Source: Epiperipatus broadwayi
Lineage: Eukaryota; Onychophora; Udeonychophora; Euonychophora; Peripatidae
NCBI GenBank assembly: GCA_028023455.1
Contig: JAQFVV010006294.1
Coordinates: forward strand, 3,005,001-3,069,000
Reading direction: 5' to 3'
DNA length: 64,000 nucleotides
In this document: positions 1 to 13,279 of the stretch, piece after piece
Layout: every line of letters begins with the position of its first letter
Position numbering within the stretch: position 1 is the stretch's first letter
Position numbers and translations under genes: made by a program
The notes under the pieces: model-generated
What the model saw: only the letters and a program-made list of their open reading frames with translations
Told to the model about the DNA's origin: nothing
Databases searched by the model: none

Positions 1-2390
1 TTGGTAAATCAACCAGCTGATTTTGAGATAGTGGATTTGGCAACTTCACTGTATTTTTATATATTGACATGTATTCACTATAAATATTTACTTTAAAAAA
101 ATAACAATTAAATTAATACACATTATTAAAAAAAGTTTTTAATTAAAAAATTACATTTAAAAAATGGATTGATTACAGATACAATGGAGTTTCTCATATT
201 TCACCATTTGGTTACAAAATACCTTTTCCATGAATTAAATAATATATCTTAAACATACATATAAATGTAGATGTTTATAACATATATACAGTATATACAC
301 ACTTATAATGTATTTTAATTTGAAATTACATGTAGGCATTAAGACAGCAACAAAAATAATTAATAATAAAAAAAGAATATTATATAGTATATTTTGTAAC
401 ATGTATATGTTTATATATGCATGCTATTAACACTTTTATTATTAATATTTAAAAAAATTATGTATACATTTTAAATCAAATAAAGAAAAAAATTAAAATA
501 TTATGTACTATACATTTTAAACACATAGGAAGACATAAAAGTCCTAGATGGTTTTTAAGTTGGTTAATTTAAAGCATGTTTACCTATAGTATAGAAGTAT
601 CTGTAATCATTTTTTATGAGGCAATGATAGGGTGTTGCAGTTGTCATAGCACCAGAAAGTTCTAATATGAATTGAAATTTAGAGAATTAAACTTATTTTT
701 TTGCTAAATTGTAATTTATATATTTAGTATTTTTTTAAATCATGGGTTAGTGAATCATCAGATTCTGGCTCAATAAATATGGGAATTCTACAATATTTTG
801 TTAGAAAATGAAAATCAAAACGACATTCTTTCTATAGATACTAATACTGGAGTAAATTTTTATTTGAAGTTTTTTCTCTTCTCATTTATATGACAAATCC
901 ACATCAAACACAATGTTTGCACAGTCATCCATGAGAAATTGTTTTAGTGCAAAAACATCAATACTCTTTCTTTACTACGTAGTATTTAGTAATAAAATTT
1001 CTTGATCAATATTTTAATACAAATCATAAAAGTGAAAAGAACTAATAGTGACAATATAAAATTGGTGAAGCTGTCTACTTATAAAGTGAATGTAGATAGA
1101 CTAATATAATGTTCAATACTATGGTCCATCCTTTAATATAATGCTGAAATAATGATGTGTCAAATTTTTTGGATTACTGCAGTTAAAAAAAGAAAAGTCT
1201 CTTTGACCTATGTGTATTTTGCAACATATACATTTTTTCCAGCATGAATTATCTTTTGGCTTACATTTGCCTTTGATTTGGTAGGGGATTTCTTTTACTT
1301 AAAAAACCTATTGTTATGAGTTGTTTTTTTTTTTTTTTAAATTTTATTATTTAATACTTATTTTATATCTGGATTATTTTTTTCTTTTTTTTTTATTTAT
1401 TGCAAAATATATTTCCTTTATTTTATTTAGTATACTTTTGCATTCATAAATTCAATAATAAAACTAGATATTGTAAATTCAAGAATAAATGTGGATATTT
1501 TTTAAGAGATTTGCCTTTTCTACATATATTTTATTTATATATTTTTTTTGATATATTTTAAAATAAAGAATAAAAAACGATAAAAAAAAAGTTAAACAAT
1601 TTTTTTATTATTATTGAAAAACAAGAGTTTTTAAAATTAACATATTCTTTCAAATATGAACATTTTATTTTTTATGGAATAGTTTTTTTTTTTGTTGTTG
1701 TTGCTGCAATGGTAAGTATTGGTTAGTTCAATAAAACATGTAGACTATACTTTATTAGTCAGATTCTCCCCCCCCCCCCGCCATGAGAAAGATAACAACT
1801 TTTTGTTTAAATTTTTTTTTGCATTAATCATTTAAACAGTATTAAATGAAGCTTATTAAAAAATACAAACTATTTTCTTTGTTTAAAATATATTTATAAG
1901 AAATAATAATTCTGTTGTGGAGTATATATATGTTATTACTTCTATTGGTGGTTATTATTCACAGGTAAGCAGAGTTACATATACCTTTACCTCAGTTAGG
2001 AAGACAATTGGTTGGTTCCTAAGCAAAGCCAAGGGATCATAATGTTTTTTCTATGGGAGAAAATGTAACTCATTCCTACAGATAAAAATTGTATCATAAA
2101 TTGCGAATATTGCATTAATAAATTTATTTATTATAATTAAAAAAAACAAACCCTAATGTACAATATATGTATGTGTAAACAGTGCTATGTATGTATTATT
2201 CACATACACATTTAAAATATGTATTTATATTCTTAAATATATATAAAAAGTAAAAAAAAAAACAGATTGAAGTTATTCTTATAATTGATTCATTCAGCAC
2301 TTTTGTATTCAGTTTTCTGAGTCATCAGTTGTTCATTCTAAGGATCTATTGTTCTTTTAAATCCTTTGGTAATCTTGATTTTTTTTTTTT
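1..2390. other. AT-rich non-coding DNA
   Basis: No gene, RNA or transposon could be supported here. The stretch is very AT-rich, with long poly-T and poly-A runs and a 12-bp poly-C run at 1768-1779. The sequence around 1415-1510 has a diverged relative near 43,720-43,800 (similar phrases about data 'aaattcaagaataaat'), so an old dispersed repeat is likely, but its limits cannot be set. Confidence 0.5.
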
Positions 2391-2980
2391 TTTGAGGAAA
2401 TACACCAGGTGTTGATGGCTGAGGATCTAGAAAAAAAGTTTAGAATAAATGATTGACTTGCTTTTTTTTTTTTATTATTTTCTTTTTATACATTATAAAT
2501 CAGAGGCAAATTCCTAGAAAATGCTGTTCATGACTTTGTGATATGAAATTAGTTCCTTCAGTTTTTTGATGTCCAAATTCTTTTCTACATGCTTGTTGAT
2601 TTTCTTTTCTTCATCTAGTTGCATTAATTACTTATTAGTTAATTCTTCCACATGTGATTGCAAAAGTTCTTCAATGTTGTTATCATCAATTTCTTATTGG
2701 TTTCTTTATCCAGATTGTTGACAAAATGCTGCATTAATTGTTGAAGTTAGTTTATCTTGAAGATTGCAATGATTATTTGATCTGTAGATTGAAGTGATGT
2801 AGTATTCAATGGTATTAGTTGCTGATATGATTCTAATTGAAAATGTATGTAACTGTAAATTGTTGAAGTTGGTTTATCTTGAAGATTGCAATGATTATTT
2901 GATCTGTGGATTGAAGTGATGTGGTATTCAATGGCATTAGTTGCTGATGTGATTTTAATTAAAATGTATGTAACTATAAA
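2390..2980 (-). pseudogene. Decayed pogo/Tigger-type transposase, C-terminal part
   Basis: Read on the minus strand, this stretch gives broken reading frames that match the end of pogo/Tigger (Tc1-mariner superfamily, DDE_1) transposases. NTTSLQSTDQIIIAIFK corresponds to the family's NTTSLLQPMDQG block, which I believe holds the third acidic catalytic residue; one residue is missing here. It is followed downstream by IEELLQSHVEELTNK and a short tail near ILNFFLDPQPST, in the order expected of Tigger C termini. Stop codons and frame changes show it is dead. The 5' part contains a 122-bp tandem duplication, so the NTTSL block occurs twice (in 2737-2858 and 2859-2979). The N-terminal DNA-binding domain and the first two catalytic Asp residues were not found. 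The assignment rests on motif recall, not on a search. Confidence 0.62.
2737..2979. repeat. 122-bp tandem duplication
   Basis: Two head-to-tail copies, 2737-2858 and 2859-2979, about 93-95% alike by eye. Each begins attgttgaagttRgttta. The unit is not a multiple of three and lies inside the transposase remnant, so it is a local duplication after or during decay and not a protein repeat. Confidence 0.9.
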
Positions 2981-3726
2981 TTTTATTTAAAAAAAAAAAT
3001 TCAATATCGCTAAAAAAAATTTAGGATTCACTTTGCAAATTATATAGAAAAATGGTCCGAGAAAGAAAGAGTAAGCTTGCAGTTGACATTATTTTGTATT
3101 CTTCTGCAGAATTGTTAATCGTTGCAGTGGGAAGAAAACCATGCTAATAACTTAAAAAGAAAAATCTGACATATTAAAAAAAAAAAAAATGTATCAAATG
3201 CATTTCGTGTTTGCATGTTGTAATCATTATTGGACTTATTTTTTACAGTTCTAAGCAGATTTAATTAAACATTTTATATTCAAATACACTAGTTGGGGGG
3301 TTTTAATGGCATAATATGACACATTTTATTATGTATGGTAGCCATTTTCTTGAAATGTCCTAGCAGTTTTTTGAATAATATAATATGTTGTAATGGCAGT
3401 TATATGGTCCATTTAAATAATTAAAAGCATGAAACTTCTTCAATTTATATTGCATTTTTATCATATAAAATTTATTATTAAATACATATGGCATGAAATC
3501 TTCTCCTTCCTTTTTTGTTTTGAATGGTAGCAATTTCAATTTGACTGAAATTAACATTTATAAAGATTTTAATTTAAAATTGCTTGATTGAATATTTTAG
3601 CTAATACATATACAATATATAATTTAAAATTAATTATTAATAATATATTTACCAAAATTTATTTTTAGTTTTATGTTAATGAAATTGTATTTTTTTCTAT
3701 ATAGTAATTTTTTAAGTTTGCCATAT

Positions 3727-3924
3727 GTCTTGGATATGTCTGAAACAAATTATGAAATTATGAATTAAAATCTAGCAAGTAAATGTTATTTTTAACTTAC
3801 ATTTAATAACTTTTGATCATATAAAGTCTTGGATATGTCTGAAACAAATTATGAAATTATGATTTAAAATCTAGCAAGTAAATGTTATTTTTAACTTACA
3901 TTTAATAACTTTTGATCATATAAA
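3727..3924. repeat. 99-bp tandem duplication inside a larger duplicated block
   Basis: Two nearly identical 99-bp units, 3727-3825 and 3826-3924, each starting gtcttggatatgtctgaaac and differing by about one base. A third diverged copy of the start occurs near 4179-4290. The flanks (about 3540-3720 and 4010-4180) also match each other, so an older block of roughly 470 bp was duplicated first and the 99-bp part was duplicated again later. Confidence 0.9.
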
Positions 3925-4656
3925 GTTGATTATTAATTGCATAATTTATGAAATCATTCTCCCACCCTTATTTTTAATTGAAAATACTTTAGATTTACAA
4001 TGATAGTGTTAATTCAAAATTAGTTGACTGAATATTTTAGCTTATATAATACACAATTTAAAATTAATCATTAATAATATAGTATATGACAAATTTATTT
4101 TCAGTTTTATGCTGAATAAAATTTGTATTTTTTTTTTCCAGCCTTGTGTCTTTTTACGTTTGCAATAATGTATTCTTTGGCTTGGATATGTCTGAAACAA
4201 ATTGTGATATGATTTAAAATTAAGCAAATACTGTACAGTAAATGATATTTTACATTTATATATAGCAAAAGTGGATTGGTAATTGCATAATGCATAAAAA
4301 AATGTTCCATTCAAAATAACTTGCAATTATGGTAACTAAATTTACAATTATTGTGAAATCAAATACAAGTATACTGTATTGCATACACTGAAATTAATGT
4401 AATTTAGAAAAGATTTGTACTCAGACTTTCAAACTCCCTACAGCTATCTACTCCATCTTATATAATCAACACACATGACCACATGTGAAAAAGGTAAATT
4501 ATCTCCAATGTAGGCATTTCATGCTGAACCATCATTTATCAATTTGTCCAAATCGTCATCTCCTATATAAGATAGCAAACCTTCAAACTTTAATGGACAG
4601 GCTTCAATCTTCTCCACCCACTAACCCTTCAGCCATCAATCTCATTGAAAATTTGA

Positions 4657-5060
4657 TGATGGAATGCTCAAAGCCTGTTTTTTATTTATTTAAAAAATTT
4701 AGATTTATTGATAATAGGTATATACAAAAGATTTCTATGATAGTTATAAATGTTTATATTGTTATAAGCCTGTTTTGACACCAATATTGTTGTCATACCC
4801 ATGTTGGCTTTAAATCATTCTGACCTCTCACATATAGGACCTTAATATGTCCATTTAAATACACAGAAGAGGGGTAGACAGAATACAGGATGAATCTGTG
4901 ATATTTTAAACAAGTATACTGTATTGTTTATACTGAAATTAATGTAATGTGTATTTAAATGGACGTATTAAGGTCCTATAAGTGAGAGATCGGAGTGACT
5001 TAAAGTCAACTTGGGTATGATGATAATATTGGCATCAACAAAGGCTTTGAGTGTTCCATC
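4657..5060. repeat. Foldback (inverted) repeat with a small insertion in its left arm
   Basis: The right arm, 4945-5060, is the reverse complement of the left arm, about 4657-4863, including phrases such as ggaccttaatatgtccattt. The left arm is interrupted between about 4682 and 4768 by AT-rich DNA flanked on both sides by agcctgtttt, which occurs once in the right arm. The loop (about 4864-4944) is related to sequence at 61,750-61,856. This is a non-autonomous palindromic element of the MITE/foldback kind; no coding capacity was found. Confidence 0.75.
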
Positions 5061-5064
5061 AGAT

Positions 5065-7800
5065 ATACAAAAGAAAATACTTTGGATATTACTGTAATTG
5101 CATGTGATTATCATACATATATAAGATATCATACACCGAGAAAGAAGTTGAAATTATTTAAAAAAAAAAAAAATCAACCCAAAAACATATTAAGCTTGAA
5201 TCTAAAGTTTAAATTTTATATCTGGACTTGAAATAATTTTTAGTTTAATGATAATCATTAATGTTTTTATTTAAGATGGTTGACATTTGCAAAGTTGTGA
5301 TTACAGAAAGTTTGACACTTGGAAATCAAAATGTAATACTATAAAATATTCTTAATTTTTACCTAACATATTTTTTCTTTTATAGATAATAAAAATTAAA
5401 AAAAGTGCTTAGAATTAAAAAAATTTTGTTTGTTTTTTCACTGTTAATATATTTATTTGGATTTATGTAATTCTTAATAAAGATATGAAACAAAAACAAA
5501 ATATTTAACATAAGGAAAATTTATCTTGGAAAATACTTCATTCATCATGAAGAAGTGATTTTTTGACATAAAGATTAGCTCTGATAGTACTGAAAGAATT
5601 ATACATAAGGATTTAAGCTTTCATTATATTATTACCTATAGAATTTTTAAATGATTCGCATAGTTAAATATTATGCAAGCATATATTGCCATGTTAAGAG
5701 AATATTTAGAAAGAACTAATTAATTTTCACAGCATATTGTGACAATGCATTATAGAAAAGATCTTATTCTTATGTATGACATTTGAGTTCATCCTTATAA
5801 TACTAATCAAAAGAAATACCAGCAACTCCAAGGTTCTACTACCCCCCCCCCCAAAAAAAAATATATATATATATATTAAAAATTACACATCCATCTTCTG
5901 GAAAGGATGCATTTTTTTTAACTGCATTACTCCATATATTTCATAACTACTACAGTAAATATTACACATTATTGTAATGTTATTATATTATGAAAGAAGT
6001 TTTGAAAATATATTAAATCAGTTATTACATAAACCAATTCTAACAAGAATAAAATGGGAAGGTGGTAAATGTCCTTATTTCACAGCTTCCTTATTCAATG
6101 ATTGCCATTAGTTTGAATTTTTTAAAGAATGTATCACTAATAATTTAGTTATATTGAAAAATTTATTGAGTACTATATTGAAAATGTGGAAAAATTGAAA
6201 TGCTTTCAAAAAAAATTACTTACATTGGTTTATGATAATTATTCATGGTATTAACATTGTAATTTAAGATAATGTTGAAAAATAAATATTGTTTTCTCAC
6301 TGGTTTGTGTTGATTTATTTCACTGATTTGATTTTCAGTTAAATTTTAATAGTTTTAAAAAATATATTTAGAATTAATGTTATTTATTATTTTAATGCCA
6401 TACTTGAAAAGAAACAATGCTTTTCATTCAACAACCTCATTTCTTATTACTGATATTGACAGCAATATTATGTGTTTAATATTATTTATAAAGATAACAA
6501 ACACATTCAAAACACTATTTTTTAAATTTTTTTCTTTATGCATGCTTATACTATTTCATATGTTTCAATGCAATATTGCAAAAAAAAAAAAAAACCAAAC
6601 AAACTTGGTAAAGTAATTGGATTTGCAACTAAATAGATGATTAATGTGTTATTTATAAATATAATCTACAATTTTGGGAGTGAATGTTTTATTAGCAAAC
6701 ATTTATTCACTGTTTATTTAATTTTTTAAACTAATGTTTAGAAAACTTCTTTTTGATGCTATCAGTATTCATTAAATTTAGTTTTTTTTTATTAAGTACT
6801 ATCCACATTTTTTTTATTAACTATTATACATATCTATTGATGCTAAATTAAATAATTTATTCAATGGATCTTATGCTAAGCATAACAAAATGTCTCATTT
6901 CCAAATATATATTTCAAGACAAGTAAGTTTACTTGCTCTTGAAATCTGAAAATTTTAATTCTATATTATTGCTAACACATTTGGTAGATTTACTGGCTAT
7001 AGAATTGAAAATTTCTGGATAAATTTTCCAACTAAAAAAAAAGCGGGATAATATTTAGAAATATCAATCAGACCAATGAGCATTTACTGATCAACTGACC
7101 ATGCTAAATAAAACAACAGAAAAATACCCTTCTAAAAACAACCGCATTTTAATTTCTTAAACTATTTTTTAATTTTTTGTAATATATATTATAAATAAAC
7201 CAATGATTATAGCAATCTATGTTATATAATAAAAATGTTTATTTTTAATAAAATTTAAAAAGATTTTTCTATAACAATTTATTATTTTCCCCAGTTATAT
7301 ATGTACAGTATATATAAATCGACAATTTTTATATGATGATATCTAAAAATACTTTTTTGAAATAGTTTATGAAATTGATTATACACACATTTATATTATG
7401 TACAACATATGTAAAATCTCCTTGCTTTAAGTATATATTCAAATATTAATAGCCAATTTAGGTATTATTTGAATTCATGTTTACAGTTTTTTATCTTTAA
7501 AGTCTTGTTCATTTAACAGAAAAAGGATTTGAGCATATGGAGGAAATATTTTTATTTTTTATAATTTTGAATTTTAACTTTTACATTTTCAGTTTGTAGA
7601 TAAACAAAATTCCTTTAATTTTTGAATTATACACTAAAAAAAAAAAACCAATTTCAAAAACTGAAAAGCAAACCCCTTTTCAACTTTTAATATTTTTTTC
7701 TTGTCAGTAAACGTGTGAACGTGTGCATATATCATACATATATTGTCATTCCAAAGTTTAATCTAAATGAGACTTATATTCACCAGACACATAGAATACT
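5065..7800. other. AT-rich non-coding DNA
   Basis: I see no gene or clear transposon here. It contains an 11-bp poly-C run (5842-5852) followed by poly-A and an (AT)n tract, several poly-A and poly-T runs, and only short stop-bounded frames rich in Ile, Phe, Asn and Lys, as expected from AT-rich random sequence. Confidence 0.5.
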
Positions 7801-7807
7801 GAATGTT

Positions 7808-8058
7808 TACTATAGTAAATAGAGGGATTTTAACTGGATGCTTGAATTATTGGAAGGATGAGAAGATTGAAGCTTGTCCATTAATGTTTAGGTAATTGCT
7901 ATCTTAATATAAGCAGAGCACTGATTGTATATATGTGTGGGAGGTTATGATCTGGCCCAACTGATGAATGCTGGTTATGAGTATCAGTTATTTGAGATGG
8001 AGTGGATGATGAATATACACTGAAAATTCTAAGTTCAAATCCCTCTATTTACTATAAG
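7808..8058. repeat. Short inverted repeat enclosing a tRNA-like B-box motif
   Basis: The sequence ctatagtaaatagagggatt near 7812-7833 is repeated in inverse orientation at 8036-8056. Just inside the right arm, gttcaaatccc (about 8033-8043) resembles an RNA polymerase III B box. No convincing A box is visible at the right distance. It may be a SINE-related or MITE copy; type uncertain. Confidence 0.5.
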
Positions 8059-8248
8059 AAACAAAGAAGTATATTTAATCATATTATAAAACTAATGACT
8101 TATTATGTTTAATGCAATCAAAGACACATATTGGCTTGGAATGATTAAAAGCCTGTAATGGTATCCTGAATATGTGTTATTTCTTGGTCTCATAAATAAT
8201 TTTTTAGCATGGTTAGTATTTAAGGTTTATTGTCCGGGTATTTTTTTT

Positions 8249-8760
8249 GATGATATGACAGCACTTGTAAGTACTAAATGAGGTTAAGAAAACTTAAATT
8301 GGATCATTGAAGTTTATACAAAGTATGGGATAAAAATTAGCACTTCTAAATCTAAAGTAATGAATATAAGTTATCAACGTTAAGTATAACATTCTGGCAG
8401 GAAGTTTAAATTTAGGTTAATATATTTAAATATTTAGCAAGTTTTTTGATATGAAAGAAGTAGTGACAAAGATATTAGAATGAGAATTGCAATAATTAAA
8501 CTGATGTTTTTTTTAAGAAAGGGGAGTTATTTTATAGTTAGTTGAAGTAGGAATTAAAATAAAGACTTGTCAAATGTTCTGTTTGGAGGAAGATTTTATA
8601 TGAAGCAGAAACTTTGATGATTAGATAAAGATTATAAAATTAGGGGAAAAATAGAAAAGATGAATTGAAAAGATAGTATGTCAATGTTGAGTATACAACG
8701 AGGTTATTTGCTGATAATATTATGAAATAGAAGAGAAATTGGACATATCTAAAAAAAATT
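8249..8760 (+). pseudogene. LINE reverse-transcriptase fragment, decayed
   Basis: Plus-strand translation gives a broken but recognisable end of a non-LTR retrotransposon reverse transcriptase. The first frame starts with DDMTALV, matching the catalytic (Y/F)ADDTAL block, then IIEVYTKYGIKISTSKSK and VMNIS. After a frame change come DKDIRMRIAIIKL, a Lys/Leu-rich RLVKCSVW block, and ILYEAETL (family form VLLYGAETW). The end resembles the KRNW segment that follows the thumb region. Internal stops and at least two frame shifts make it a pseudogene. No endonuclease or 5' part was seen, in line with 5' truncation. The clade cannot be set without alignment. Confidence 0.7.
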
Positions 8761-9218
8761 TAGTCTTAAAAAATAAACAATTTTATCATTGATAAATATG
8801 TTCAAATAGTTTTAAACTTTATCTAATTTTAAATACATTTGCATCTGTATAATATACATACATCTTCTCATCTAAAGTGATTCCAACATTCTTTGCTCCT
8901 TGATAAGGAATGTGAGATTTATTATTGTAAATGTGTGAGATTTAACTAATTTAAGTGATTAAATTAATTAAGTTTATGTTGAAACACCTTTAAGATATTT
9001 GAATGACATTTTTATTTGACAATTTTTTTTAAAAAAGTCTATAAAGACTAGATTAAGTTAATTAAATAGAATGGTTTTAAAACAAGTATAGATTGCTAGC
9101 ATGATGTCATTTTATAAAATAAGTAGGTTAAGTTCAATAAAAATTATTTTGATTCTGATCATGGATTGAGGAGAACAAAATATTAGACAGATGTTAATAT
9201 TTTTTATTAGTCATTAGA
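8761..9218. other. AT-rich non-coding DNA
   Basis: No gene or repeat with definable ends was recognised. It may include the decayed 3' end of the LINE fragment upstream. Confidence 0.4.
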
Positions 9219-9392
9219 ATATTTCTGTAGTGTAATTTCCACTACATCACTCTCATGCAGATGTGCATCTTGGGGATCATACATTTTTTTCATATGTTTT
9301 GTGATTACACCCCTCCACAAGGTGTTAAAAGTGGATAGAAATCAGCCCTACCTTGCATGAGTGATATAGTGAAAATTACACTACAGAAATAT
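9219..9392. mobile_element. Palindromic MITE, copy 1
   Basis: About 174 bp with ~37-bp terminal inverted repeats: atttctgtagtgtaatttcc onward at the left end and its reverse complement ending ctacagaaatat at the right. The inner part also pairs partly. There is no coding capacity. A second copy with the same termini lies at 61,857-62,101, which shows that it is a dispersed family. The target duplication is not clear because the flanks are AT-rich. Confidence 0.82.
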
Positions 9393-9394
9393 TA

Positions 9395-11185
9395 TTCAAT
9401 AGGCAGTTGATTTTGCTGGATATCTTCATTGAAGGAAAAACCATGACTAAAAATAAGAAATAAAGTGTTGGGCAAGTAATTTTGCTATCTGATCCTATTG
9501 AATGATTTTTTTTTTTTTTTAATTTTTGTAATTTCTCAATAATTAGCTATCAATTTTAGTTTGTCTGGGATTAACTATCAATTTTAATAATTTATGATTA
9601 ATATTTTTATGGGATGAGGCAGTATCTGGGTTTCAACTAATTATACATGCACACATATCAAATTAAAATTACTCAGTTTTCATTCCACTCAATATTGAAA
9701 AGTTGAAAAGAAGTATGAGTGCCAATATTTTTTAATAACTCACTAAAATAGTAACAATTTTTTTTGTGTGTGTGTGTGATATTAATTTATGTTGTATTCT
9801 GTAAACAATTCTTTGTTATATTTACTCTGCTCACATTATAATCTCTATTGAAATGGCTAAAGTTGAATATATAAGTAATTTGTTAAAAAACTGCTTTCAT
9901 GACTCTTATTAGTATCTTGCAAAAAGCACCATGATTATGCAATAAAAATACTTGGCAATTGAAAGTGTTGACTAACCATTTTTCACCAATCCTTGATAAA
10001 AATTATTATAGCACCGTGTATTTAAGATCACAATGAAGTCATTCCATGCTATAAATTACATATGGCTTCTTATACAATTATTGTAATTTGTAGTATATAA
10101 CTAAAATGGATTTATTGTAAAATCAGAAATTCTTAGGAAAAAGTTTCTGTGTCAGCTTTCTTTTTGTGAAAGATTGATTTTGACTTAAGGATAACACTGT
10201 GAAAAAATCTTTCTGCATCAAGATCACTATGGATTTGAAGGCATTTTCTATCTATTTTATAAATATTTTTTTTATAGTAAAGAATTTTTTTTAATGGTTC
10301 ACAAGAGATGATATCTTAAAAAAATGCAGATCTAAAAACAGATAGTCTTGAAAGAAAATAAATCATATAGCAAATTTAGTGCAATTTATATTAAGGGATG
10401 TATATATCAGATAACATTAGACATGGACTAATTTAGTACAAGATTAAGCTCTTGTTGTGGATTAATTTAAATCTTATGGGATAGATAAAAAATATAAAAT
10501 TAATTCTTTTTCAATGTTAATATATTTTCAAGAGAACATGTATTACTTATTTATTTTAATAGCACATTTTCTGAAGGTAAATTATGAAATTATAATTTTT
10601 ATCCTCAGTATAAGTTTTTCCTCACAACCTTCAATAATATATAGTCAACTTATTTCCCAAATTATCACTAGTTAATCTTCAAAATTTATATATTTGATAT
10701 TGCTATATGGATTATTAGCAGGTATAATATATATGTCAACAAACTTATTTACAGATTCCTTGACAGTTTTCTTAGAAATCTTAATTTTAAAGGGCTTTTA
10801 GTCAAAATATAAAGTTAATTATTAATGTCTGTATTTTGATTGAATTGCATTACAGGAAGTATATCAAGGGTTTATGTTTTAATCAACAAGTTCACAGTTT
10901 TTATCAAGCCAGTGCTCAAAAGAGTTGATGTAATTTACTACTATCACTGTCAAAATCTTCCACTTAGTTATCTAGTTTTTATAATCACAAATAAAACAGT
11001 TGGTGTATTCATAGCTAATACTGTTGAAACAACCATAGAAAATTAGGACTGCAGTATTCATATTATGTAATCTTCAAAGGAAAAAAGTCTTAAGGTGAAG
11101 ATATGTTAAAAATATTGTGCTACGAAATAGAATGATAGATGAGCAAATAAAAGTTATTGATAATTTGAGTGTGTTAATGTATAAA
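9395..11185. other. AT-rich non-coding DNA with a (TG)n tract
   Basis: No gene was recognised. A short (TG)n microsatellite follows a poly-T run near 9762-9778. A 68-codon open frame at 10,840-11,046 (plus) has no recognisable motif, and its composition does not stand out from chance frames. Confidence 0.45.
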
Positions 11186-11189
11186 CTAT

Positions 11190-13279
11190 TGTGACAGTCA
11201 GATGATGTATGTTGATTTAACCCAGTTCGAATACTAGGCGAAAGTACCTCAAGGCCAACCATACGCGAGATATAAATCAAGAATACTATGACCTCTGCCC
11301 TATTTGTCTAGTCTCGAAGCTATTATGAACCGAACTACACTATCTGAGCCACACATAAATTATTTTTCAACCGGCCACAAAGCTTAGCAACAGCGGAAGA
11401 GACATGGACGGGAAATCCTAAGGAGCTAAATAGTTAAATGTGCAAAAGTACTAAGAAATATGTGTTTTGCGTTATGCGTGCCTGGATCATTGAAAAGTAA
11501 AAATAAAGCATTTAATATAATTAAGAAACTCAAGCTTTTGCTAGTTAAATAATATGTTTAATTAATGGCTTTAAAATATGAATAATGATTTAATGGCCTC
11601 CGCTATTCCTCTATAATTAATGAAACAAAATAATTAGACAATAAAAACGGATTAATATGTTTGCGGTCTAAATCTTTTCCCAATTTTAATAAAATTGTCA
11701 ACTCGATCTTCTCGATAAAGTACAATAAAAAAAGGATCTTTCGCAAAGCATTTCTAATTGCTTTGCGCTCAAAACAGTGTTTAAAAATTATTTAAAACGT
11801 ATATAGCTAAATCAGATATACGTGATAAGCTAATGGCGGACAAAAGAGGCGTTATCAAAGAGATCAAGTTGGCACACAAAAGAAACTGACTCGTATTTAA
11901 TTAACAAACATAAATAAAATTGGAAAGAGATTTTAAATGAACAAAAATTAAATATTAAACTTAACTGCAATGGAATACTAAATATTTACACTGGTTAGTA
12001 AGGAAGAATAGCGAAGGGAAAAAGGTTACATATAGATAGATGATCACACAATATATATATTTAAGGTTAGTCTAATAAAAATGGTTACATAGCAAATACA
12101 TATCAATTCACTGAAGCAATAAAAAAAATGAACAAAAGGTAGCATAAGAAATAGTTCAAGAGAGGAGATACGATTACCGTCCTTTTTCCTTGGTCATGTT
12201 CCCTACGGCGTTCGTGGCTTGATCCGACCGTCGAGATGTAGTTGTCCGGACAATGAAAATATGTAGTATAGTTTCACGAAAAGTTCTCCAGACACGGCAC
12301 AGAGTTCAGATGACTATTGAGTGGATATTAAGGCATTTTGAATGGTATTCCGGAACCTCGGTGATAGGCAAAGCTATTTATTTGCCTAGCCGAGCATAGT
12401 AGAATCTATCAAACTTATATGATTTTTAGCTTGAGCAGGTTCAAGCTTCTTCATGATTTGTAGACAACAGTTGTAGACTTTTGGGAATAAAATCACGAAC
12501 AAAATCTGACAGAGTTCTCCTAAGAGAAATCTGAATGCACCTTGCAATAGCAAAATCGGAAAGAATCACCTTCACAAGGAAAATCAGAATCAACTGAATC
12601 CTTCAAAAGGAAAAATCTGAATCATGTGAATTCTTCAAAAAGAAAAATCTGAATAATCAATCTTTTGTTCTCCCTTCTATTTATACCCTCTCTGTCAGCT
12701 ACCTTCTATTATTTGTATGATCTGAGATCTTGATAAGCCTCCCCATGCTCCTTTGTTTCAAAGCAACATTTTCTAAAAATAACTTTTATTTTTTTACTCT
12801 AACTTTCTTACTTCAAAGTTTGAATTCTCTTAATTAAAAAGAAAGAAAGAGAAGGCCATCTTTAATTACACTTGAATGGCTCACTAATTAAAACTATACA
12901 TTCTTTTAGAAAATGTTGGCAGGCTTATCTCAAACTCAAATCATACTAAATATTTTAACAAAATTTTAACAACAATATATTATTATTTTTTTATAGTAGA
13001 ATAAGCATTTTATTTCAGCAGAATTTTGCATTAACTCATATATATACGCTAGATGTATATATATGTTTGACTAATAGGTTAAGCAATTTTTATTAATAGA
13101 TTGAAATTTATTTAAAACAAAATATTTAAATGTAAAACACATTTGATAAGCATAATTATTTTTAACTCTAATGCAAAACCCTGCTGATATTGAACTATAA
13201 ACTTAATTCAGGTCTACAATACTAATTAAGTTTATAGGAAGATGTGAAGCATGGATTGGACTTCAGATCCATTGCTTCA
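11190..13279 (-). repeat. 3' LTR of the gag-only element
   Basis: 2,090 bp, TG...CA, non-coding. It is about 99.7% identical to the copy at 17,427-19,518. In element orientation a TATA box lies at 12,678-12,685. Just downstream of it, 12,571-12,660 holds three 30-31-bp imperfect tandem units (each beginning ttcaMaaRg on the plus strand). The purine-rich sequence abutting the LTR on the minus strand (13,280-13,285, GGGAAA) is a short candidate polypurine tract. Confidence 0.93.
12678..12685 (-). promoter_or_regulatory. LTR TATA box (3' LTR copy)
   Basis: Read on the minus strand this is GGGTATAAATAGAAGGGAG, a near-ideal RNA polymerase II TATA element in a GC-richer setting. The same context recurs in the other LTR (18,917-18,924) and, in diverged form, in the related element at 37,485-37,492. 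That recurrence supports both its function and the minus orientation. Confidence 0.72.
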
